From: Symbiodinium natans
Taxonomy: Eukaryota; Sar; Dinophyceae; Suessiales; Symbiodiniaceae
Direction of reading: 5' to 3'
DNA length: 64,000 bases
Assembly: GCA_905221605.1 (NCBI GenBank)
Contig: CAJNDS010000778.1
Location: 1 to 64,000 of the forward strand
In this document: positions 43,594 to 51,800 of the stretch, one piece after another
Position numbering within the stretch: the stretch's first letter is position 1
How the letters are laid out: each line of letters starts with the position of its first letter
Notes under the pieces: generated by a model
What the model was told of the DNA's origin: nothing
Database searches by the model: none
The model's input: the letters and a program-made list of their open reading frames with translations, nothing else
Program-made: the position numbers and the translations under genes

Positions 43594-45869
43594 AATGCGG
43601 GTAACGGCATGGTCAATCTGGGCCCGGGGAGACTTTCCCTTCCCCTTGCCCTTGCGGGGTTCGGGGCTCCGCTTCCGCCCACTCTACCCTCGGACTCGCG
43701 CCAGCCTCCATATCCTCTTTGCTCCAGCCAGGACATGAGAGCTTGCTTGGTGTGCTCTTCCCAAGGCAGGTTGCACACGCCCGATCGACAGCGGGCGGCG
43801 TCCCCGGGATCGAAACGATCCTCGGGTCCCTCCCGCGTCAAGGGCGTGCAGGTTTGCTCCGCTTCTTCTTGGTTGAGCCACGCAACTGCTGCCGCGGCCA
43901 GAAGGGGGGGAGTCGAGAAAAGGAGGTGGCTGGCGAGCTCTTCAGGAGGCAGCTTGGGGAGTAACTCGGTCCTACCTCCAAGTAACCTAACAGCTTCTTG
44001 GGGTAACAGGGCTCGGGTCCCTACTCCGTTCTCGTTAGCGCCTAGAAGGACAAGGGAGTCGTCGGAGAGGGGGTTCCAGCAATTATGGTGCAGAGCAGGA
44101 AGGGGTCGGCTAGGGTCCCATACAAGGCGTTGACGAGAACCGTTGGGGGCTTTCAGGTGACCTACGGGTTTAGGGGTAGCACTCTTGAGGTAGGGAAGTG
44201 ACCTATCTAACTTGAGTTCACCCTTGAGCCAGGCTTCCGGCGGTGCTTTCGAGTCCTGCACCTTCCAATGAAGGTCGTATCGCTGCAGGGGCATTGTTAC
44301 GGGCTCTTCGTCGATAGGGTGGGTCAGGTTAAGCAGAGGGGTCTGGTTTTTTCCCGAAATTTTGCGAGCTACCAAAACCCACCTACGCCACCATACTTGA
44401 TCTTCAAAACTCCTACCACTCAATAAGTCCAGCCTCGAGTCCCACTTAGGTCCCAGAGTTCCTTGGAGAGCCTTGAGTCCCGGGCTGGTGAGTGAATCTA
44501 CAACTAGGAGTTGTGATGAGGACTCGGAAACCCTAGCGGCAAAATCCTGGATTGAGCCCTTACCTTTTCCCAATGTCCCGCAGATGACGTCGCAGTCCTG
44601 GGTGCTCTCGTTGGGAGCGGTGGGTCCCGACCAGGAGGGATCCAGTAGTTGAGCATGGTGCCCCTCTCCTCCTGCCTTGGTTGCTTCTCGCAGGTACACC
44701 GGAGGCCCAGAAGCCAACTCAAAAACCCGCAAGCCAAGAGGTTGGTCCAGGTGGTAGTCCCTAGGGCCGGGGGGCCTCCTTTGGAGACACAGTTGCAGGG
44801 CGGCTCCTTTGTCGGAGTCTTCCATGGTGCTCCAAAGCAGGGCGCGTCGTACCCACCCTCGGTTTAGCAATTCCTGGAGTTGACCCGCCATTGGCGCTGC
44901 GGTCAGATGGTGCTCGCTCAAGACTTCCTGGGGATCTCTGCGCGTCAGGTCATCCGCCACGGTGTTATGGTACGTGCGTATGTATTCGGCGTACAGTCGG
45001 AAGTGTCCAGTTGACTCTGCCGCCGCCAAAACTTGTAGCAGGTATCGCGCCGCTGGCGGTCTGGCGCTGCGAGACGCCAACCAGCTGATGACATTCTGGT
45101 TGTCTCCTGCGTAAATGACAATTTTGCCTTTCCAGGCTTTCCAACGCGCCGCGACAAGGCCGAGGACTGCTAACAGCTCTGCAATAGAAATGATGACCTC
45201 CTCTTCCTCTTCTTCCCCGGCGGCGAAGCGCCCCTCGGGTCTTCCGGAGGATTCATCCAGGAAAGCCTTCAGAGGGTTCCAAAGGTCCCTGACGCTTTCC
45301 ACCACTGCGGTGCGGGACGTCCAGTCCACCGCTCCAATGGCTTCGGTGGTGGCGTCTCCCGATGCCCATACCACGGAATCCTGGAGCCCGGGGAAGGTGA
45401 GATACTCTGAGAGGGAAAGTGACCCGACCAGTGAGTGGGTGAACCTTGTTTCCCACACCCCTTGGTTGTCAATGAGTAGCCGTTGCAACTCAATAGCCTC
45501 CCAGAATCCGGCCCAGACAGCCTCCAGGTTGTCCCCTCGAGGAACCGCCATTCCCTTCTCATCCGGTGGCCCTAGCAAGTCATTGGTAGCTCCGAGGTAC
45601 GGGGCTAGCCCCGGAAACACCGCCAGCCAGTATTGCTGGTTTCCCCTGAGTTCTTGCATCAACTTAAGCGGGACTTGGGTGTTTCCTGTGTCGAACTCAG
45701 GCAGATGGAGCAGGTAGAAGGCTTTCTCGATTTTTGCCGCGGGGAGGCTGCGGGTGCACGTTTCCGTGTCATAGATCAGCCCCCAGATCAGCTTTCGAGT
45801 CTCCAAGGCTCCTTCGACTTTGTCCTTTTCAGGGTTGATGGATTTAGGCGCCACCTTGGCGCGTGACAT
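43554..45869 (-). CDS. RT connection, RNase H and methyltransferase-like ORF of the retrotransposon
   Basis: 771 residues. The start (SINPEKDKVEG, IWGLIYDT, LPAAKIEKA) is the end of the reverse transcriptase that begins in ORF A, so the RT is split over two frames. RNase H follows: Asp in ASGDATTEA (about 166), Glu in ISIAELLAVLG (about 230), Asp in YAGDNQNVISW and the closing HNTVADDLTRR (about 301-311). Residues about 380-680 look like a diverged C5-cytosine methyltransferase, chiefly its C-terminal half: a VWWRRWVLVARK motif, RLVWDPSRPLPAL, RALLPQEAVRLLGG and a final helix FSTPPLLAAAAVAWL. A clear PC motif is missing here. The extreme C-terminus runs Gly/Arg-rich into the overlap with the KptA-like frame. 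Compared with DIRS and PAT elements, an RT-RH-methyltransferase order is normal, although there the enzyme is usually an adenine methylase type. Confidence 0.85.
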   Translation of the reverse strand: MSRAKVAPKSINPEKDKVEGALETRKLIWGLIYDTETCTRSLPAAKIEKAFYLLHLPEFDTGNTQVPLKLMQELRGNQQYWLAVFPGLAPYLGATNDLLGPPDEKGMAVPRGDNLEAVWAGFWEAIELQRLLIDNQGVWETRFTHSLVGSLSLSEYLTFPGLQDSVVWASGDATTEAIGAVDWTSRTAVVESVRDLWNPLKAFLDESSGRPEGRFAAGEEEEEEVIISIAELLAVLGLVAARWKAWKGKIVIYAGDNQNVISWLASRSARPPAARYLLQVLAAAESTGHFRLYAEYIRTYHNTVADDLTRRDPQEVLSEHHLTAAPMAGQLQELLNRGWVRRALLWSTMEDSDKGAALQLCLQRRPPGPRDYHLDQPLGLRVFELASGPPVYLREATKAGGEGHHAQLLDPSWSGPTAPNESTQDCDVICGTLGKGKGSIQDFAARVSESSSQLLVVDSLTSPGLKALQGTLGPKWDSRLDLLSGRSFEDQVWWRRWVLVARKISGKNQTPLLNLTHPIDEEPVTMPLQRYDLHWKVQDSKAPPEAWLKGELKLDRSLPYLKSATPKPVGHLKAPNGSRQRLVWDPSRPLPALHHNCWNPLSDDSLVLLGANENGVGTRALLPQEAVRLLGGRTELLPKLPPEELASHLLFSTPPLLAAAAVAWLNQEEAEQTCTPLTREGPEDRFDPGDAARCRSGVCNLPWEEHTKQALMSWLEQRGYGGWRESEGRVGGSGAPNPARARGRESLPGPRLTMPLPAFCGTKGRGKARSS
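43802..43826. repeat. Palindrome copy 5 (stem GGATCG/CGATCC)
   Basis: CCCCGGGATCGAAACGATCC then TCGGG. Encodes E-D-R-F-D-P-G near the end of ORF B. Confidence 0.85.
45215..45239. repeat. Palindrome copy 6 (imperfect)
   Basis: CCCCGGCGGCGAAGCGCCCC then TCGGG; shorter stem, AAG loop. Encodes E-G-R-F-A-A-G, placed between the first Asp and the Glu of RNase H. Confidence 0.75.
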
Positions 45870-48800
45870 GCTCGGAAGTTTCGACCGATACCCACGGCCT
45901 CAAACCTATGTCGGGCTCTATGAGAACCGTGTCATCCATCAAAACGAACGAGTGGAAAGCCACGGACGGAAGCTCCCAATGGGTGTCGCTCGGCCCATGG
46001 GCCCCGTGGGCCAATTTCAGTACCCACGCGAACCCCATGTACTCCCCGGGTGCACCCCTCCAACCGAAGGTCATAAACCCATAGACCAGCGTAGTGTCGC
46101 AGCTCCTTTCCGTGTAGGACCCGGGCAAATCAGACGCGAAGAATTTGGAGTCTTCGAGTCTGACCGGGACCCACTTGAAGGCGTCGGATACATCCTTTTT
46201 CGACAGGAGGATGGGCACGCCAGGGAGTCGAAGCTTCCACCACAGGATGGCTCTTGCGACTTCGTTGTGTCGGGGTTGGAGTGCCGGTGGATAGTCCTCC
46301 TTTCCACAGAATTGGTTCACAGGAGTGGCGTCCCAAACAACCCGACCACTTTCCGACACCGTGCGATCTGGCAGCATCTTCGGTACCCTTGCCATGGGGA
46401 CGGAGACAACCCCTTCCAACAGACAGCTGCCTTCTTCGTCGTCGCAAATGAGTACTCTTCCCTTGGTGGCGTCCTTCCACAGCTGTTGCGCAGCCTCGTC
46501 CAAGTGGGCCTTTAGGCTGGGGTGGGGCGCACACTTCACTCTTTTGCTTTGCTGGAGATTGACGCAGGCATCAACCCCCCACAGGGCGACATCCTTGGCC
46601 CTTTGCAATATTGCCTGGGGTACCAGGCCGTCAAGGCGACCCGCATGTAGAGACTCGAAGTGGTCCCCATGTTTTTCAACGGTGAGGCGCTTAATGGCCC
46701 GAATTGCCTCCTGCCAGCCCCCTGAGGCTTTGAGGAGTTGCGTACCGGTCGCAGCGGCCTTGCTCAGAGCCTCTTTGCTGAACTCTACCCCTTCCACGCA
46801 GGAGAGGTATGACTGGGCGGCCTCCCTTACTTGAGGATCTAGGTCAGGGGCCAACGGGCCATGTTGCAAACAGTACGGGCTCGGCTCAGAGCTTCGTCCT
46901 ACCTTGGTACTTCCCAGGTCCCGAGGCGGACTATCACTGGGGGGAGCATGCCCTTGATGACCAAATTCCCCCTCAAGCTTGGGACCGAAGCGGTTTTCGA
47001 GCCCTATTTTGCAGCGCGAAAACGCAGCCCTTCCCCCCCCCCTTCCCTTGCCTCCGCCATCCTCCAAGACGGCCGCAGCCAGAAGGGATGCCATCATGCC
47101 GGGGTACACGGCGCTGGGCCCCAAGGCCGAGCCTGCCACCGGCTGACTCGCGTGATCACCCTCGCGCCGCAACGAGAAAGCCGCAGCGACGCAGGCCGAA
47201 GATGTACGCAGGAGAACGGGCTTGAGGTGGGGGCCGTCCGGGCCCCGGAGACCCTCTGCGCACTGGTCCACCCGGACCCGATGCATGCCTTCCAAAGCGG
47301 AAATAGCCTCGGGCTCCCGCCAGGCAGAGCTCGTCAAGGGGTTCTTCGCAGTAACGTGTCGCCCCGCCTGCAGCTGTGCCCGTCCCACCGACATGGCAAA
47401 TGCCAGGTGACGACGGCCCTCTATAAGGGTGGCCGAGTGTCCTACGGAGCGGGTAGCGTTAAGACGCGCCCAAGCGCAGAAGGCGCGACAGGGGAAAGAG
47501 AGCAGAACGTGCAGGGGGGACAGGATGTCCAGAGCGTAGCGAACAAGGGCCCTATCGCGCGCGCGTCGAAGGTCATGGCCATGGTCTAGGCCGACGGACA
47601 GAGCCCACCCGCCGGCGTCGCGCACCGCGATAGACGCGCGCGCGGCACCTGCGTAGAGCTCCAGAAGGTGCAGCGGCTGTCCTGCCGGTGGCATCTCTTG
47701 GCCGGCAAAGAATGCCTCCAGATCCGCACGCGAGAAATGGGGGGGGTTAGGAGAGTCGGGCTCCCAAGCAACTTCCCCGGTACGCTGAGGATCCGAGAAA
47801 GCGAGCGGGTAAAGGCCGAGCACACTGTTTGCAACCCCAGTGCGCCGGAGCTCGCTGACCTCGCACCGAGGACATTTAGCTGGAGCAACCAGCTGAGCGC
47901 CCGAGGCGGCGGCTGCCTCCAGATGGACCTCCCAACCATGCATCCCGATAGAACGCGCCGGGGCCGGAACGGTCCTCGACGTAGGTACCAAAAGACGCAT
48001 ATGGCCGTCATACACAAGCAGCCAGACGACGAGTGGACGTCTGGTGTCAGCGGTACAACCGGTCAGCGCTTCCACAGTGGGACGCTTCCAGGCGTCAAGG
48101 CGCACGACATGCACCGCCACTGATGCGAGTTCCTCTGGGGGGAAAGCGGCCAGGCTGCGATAGTCCTTGTCATGTCCAAAATAGACGAAATCGTGGACAA
48201 AAACCCGCAAGTCTCTTTCGGCTCGCGTGACCCAGGGCGGCAGCTCCCCCAGCGCCTCAGAAACTTTGTCGGCCTCAACGTAAAACTCGCCCCGCATACG
48301 GCTTGCGAGCGTCTGCACCTCGGACCAGGATGGGAGTTGTTTGGAGCGACTCCACAACAGCGCGGCGGCGATATGCAGCACGAGGCACTGGCGTGGCTCC
48401 CAGTCCGAATGGGGCTGCGACGACGGCTGTAGGGATAGTTTAAGTTCCGCGGAGAGCTGCAGCGTATCGCCGTAGTCAAACACCTCCCACGCATGGTCCC
48501 CCCAGGTAAGCGTGGCGGAGCCAGGCCGATCCTGGCCCTGAGACCAAACAGTGGGGGTTAGCTGTGCGCGGCGCGCGCTGGAATCGCCCACTTTAGCCAG
48601 GTACTCCTCCACTTCCACCACCAATTCGGGGCAGCCTTTTGCGAGAGCGTCATCCAGGGCCTGTTGAACATCTTGGGCCTGCGGCGGCCTGTGCGGGGCA
48701 TGGAGAAGGCGATTCCGCAGGTATGTGCCCAACAGTGTCGCCTCCTGGGGCACAAGCTCTGACTTCTCCACCTCTTGCATGAGGCGGTTGCGCTCCATGG

Positions 48801-51800
48801 TTTCTGGAGTGTGGCTTTGGAGCCCGACGTGTTTTAAAGGCTTAGGGCCATGGTCGGCTGTCCAGTCCGGTCCTTGTCCCTTCATGACGGCGTCAAGGCC
48901 CGCTTCCATGTCCGTAGCGCAGAAATTGCCGAGCTCGGGCGGAGGCTTGGCCCAGCCGGCTCGGGTGTCTTCCTTGTTGGCGTCATCGCCATGGGAGCCT
49001 ACCTTCGGGGAGGGATGAGACTTCGACTTGGGCTTGTTCTTTGCTCGCGCCTTTCCCTCGGCGACCGATGCCGCCAGCTTGTCGGCCTGCTCTTTCCTGA
49101 TGGCCGAAATTTGCTTGTCGACATCTCCCGCGTGGCTAGGCTTAGGTTGTTGAGGATGCCCGCCCCTCCGGAGAAGTTGCATCTTAATGGACCAATCCAA
49201 CGACTGCCAAGCGGGAATACCGCCTTCATGAGAGTGTGGGCAGGAAGCAGCCTTGCATCCTCTCCTGGAAATATGGTCCCAGCAAAGGTACTTTCCCGTC
49301 TTGGAGCATTTAGGTCTATGGTCCATGGACCGTTGAACCTCTTTGCCACTCAAGGGTTTCCCTATTAAAGGGTCAGGGGAGGCTCCCACCTTCGGGCCCG
49401 GGGCCGAAGCGGCCCCCGGTATGCCCGGGGCGCTGGAAGTGTCCTCCCCGGCCTTTCCTCCTAGAAGGGGAGGTTGCTTACGGAGAGCCAAATTCCAACA
49501 AGCCCGGTCTAGAGCCCGTCTCTGCCTCGGTAAGACATCCGTTTGGAAATATTCCAGGGAGTCATCGAGATCGAACGTCTGGGGGAGTCTCAGCCATGGG
49601 TTGCCATCTGCCCCAGGGGCCGTGCAGAAAAACCTGAGACGCTCAAATGAAGGAGAGTCCTCAGCCATCTCACGTCGCGCCTTACGTTCCAGGTCACGGA
49701 TCTCTTCGCAGAAGCGACCCCAGAGTTCCTCCCAAACGGAAAGGACCAGGTGCATAGGCCACATGTGAGATTGTTCCTCTCCGTACTTGAGGAGTTGACC
49801 TGCCGCTTTTTCCCAGGAGGAATAGTGTTCAATCCCAAGCACACATGCCAGGGACCAGGCCTGTCTGAGGGCGTTGCGGAACCACAGCGTCAGCGTGGAA
49901 GGACTGCGAGGCTTCTTCTCCAACTTGACATCTCCAGGAGTGGAGTAAAAGTCGAAATCCTCCTCTGAGGTCGCAGGGAAATCACCGACGCACAGGGCAT
50001 AATCGGGCAGGCTGCCCTTTCCCCCGATGCAAAGGCTACACACCCCGAAAGCAAACCTGTTGGTGATGTTGATGGGAAACTTGAGAGAGCGAAGAAGGGG
50101 CCTATCTTGCGTCGCCGTGTTCCGGAGGGCGTGGAATAGTTCCTTTCCGACAGTTGCTTCTCCAAGAGGAACCGACAGGGAGTCGCAGCCGCGAGCTAAG
50201 AACAGGGCACGTTCCTCTGTTCTTCCTATTGACGAGAGTTTGCCCCTTTCCTGGGCGGACGCTTCGTCCTTGGCTCCTACCGCCTTCGCAATGGCTTGAA
50301 GGGCTCGTGTGGTGTCATCCGGGTGTCCGGAAACAGGGTTCGTGTAGGCCCCTGCCCTAAACCATTCTGGCGTGGGGACCTGACTCAGGTGCATCGGACT
50401 GGCCGCACTGGGTCCCTTTTTCCGCATCAGGCTCTGAGCCAAAGGCAGTTCTTGGGAAGGTGCGGGAAGAGTATCCCCCGCCATTGGGAAGGGTCTCGTC
50501 TCCGGTACTTGAGTCATCGTCGGTGGTGCGACTCTCCTTCCGGTCAATTCGGGGGCAAAGCGGACGGGGCCGGTGATCCTTGAACCGGAGGGGGTGGAAT
50601 TTCCCCTCAAGTCCTCAAGCAGGGAGGGAGTAGGCGGCAAAGGAGGTAGAACCTCGTTTCCGATGGCGTCTGCGCTAACGGGCGTTCCGGGTCTTAACAT
50701 AGCCATCACCTCGTCTCGTGAGTAGTTGTCGCCCACCGGGTACGCCACCAGAGTCTGAAGAGCATCCACCACAAGGGGCTGGTCACCGGCGGCTACCTGA
50801 GCCAGATATTCTTCTGCAGACGCCTTGGTCAGTCCCATAACTTCCTGAAACTCAACTTCGTTTGGCAAGCGGGAAAAACAATCCATAAAGGTGCCCCGGC
50901 AGGCATCCACAGGGCTTTCCTGTGCCATAATCCTTTGCAGGATCCCCTTCAACAGAACTGTCTTCTTAGGGGCAAAGGGACACGCCGGTTCGAGTTCCTT
51001 TTCCCCATTGAATCCCTGAGTACGGGGAAGAAGAGGGTAAGGAGAATCGGGAGGCTGTGGAAGGGAGCTGTCCAGAGCAGGAGGCTGACCAGCCCGCTTA
51101 GCTCCTGTTCGAGGCTTCTTTTCGTCTTTAGCAGCATGGAGCTTACAGAGCCGAACTCCCCCGCGACTGTGGCTAGGGGCATGGAGGCATCCTTCAACAG
51201 AGCAAGTTCTACCCTTCTGGGAACCCCTGTAGAGAGCCCTGTGGTAGTCGCAGGAGTGGAAGGCTTTCCCTTCCCCATTGCATTCAAGGAGACCTTCTTG
51301 GCAGCTCACTGCCTCGTCTGCCTTTAGTAGAACCTCCGGGTTGCCCCGAGCAACGTCCCTACAAGGCTCGCTCGCCAAGGGCTGCAGGTCTTTCCCAGGT
51401 AGAGCCATGGCTATTTGGTCCGCTTGGCATGCAGTTTCACAATCCGCCTCCGACTCCGTTTCGGACTCGTCATGTCTAGGCAGGGAGCTCCGATCTTCCG
51501 GGAGAGAACCTCTCCTCGAACGATAGCATAGCACCCACCCACAGCACCGGCCAAGAGAACGAGTTACCCTCCACGTTCCCTGCCGGCAACACCTGCACCA
51601 CAGCAGGCCAAAAAACCAAGTTAAAAGGGCGCATCTCGCCCAAGGTCCCCTTCCAGCTAGATCTTGGAGATCCAGCTCTTGGGATTGGGGCACGATAGCG
51701 CTAGCGGCAACATGTAAGGGGTGTTCCTGCATCGCCGTACAAGGCCGCTGGGAGCATAAATGGACTTTGCATTCTGCGGCTTCGATGAGGTTCCTGAAGT

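Noticed and set aside
40221-45239. The repeated x-R-F-x-P-G peptide as a 2A-like or protease cleavage site
   Set aside because: It lacks the 2A consensus, and two copies of the DNA motif are read in other frames, so the peptide is secondary to the nucleic-acid palindrome.
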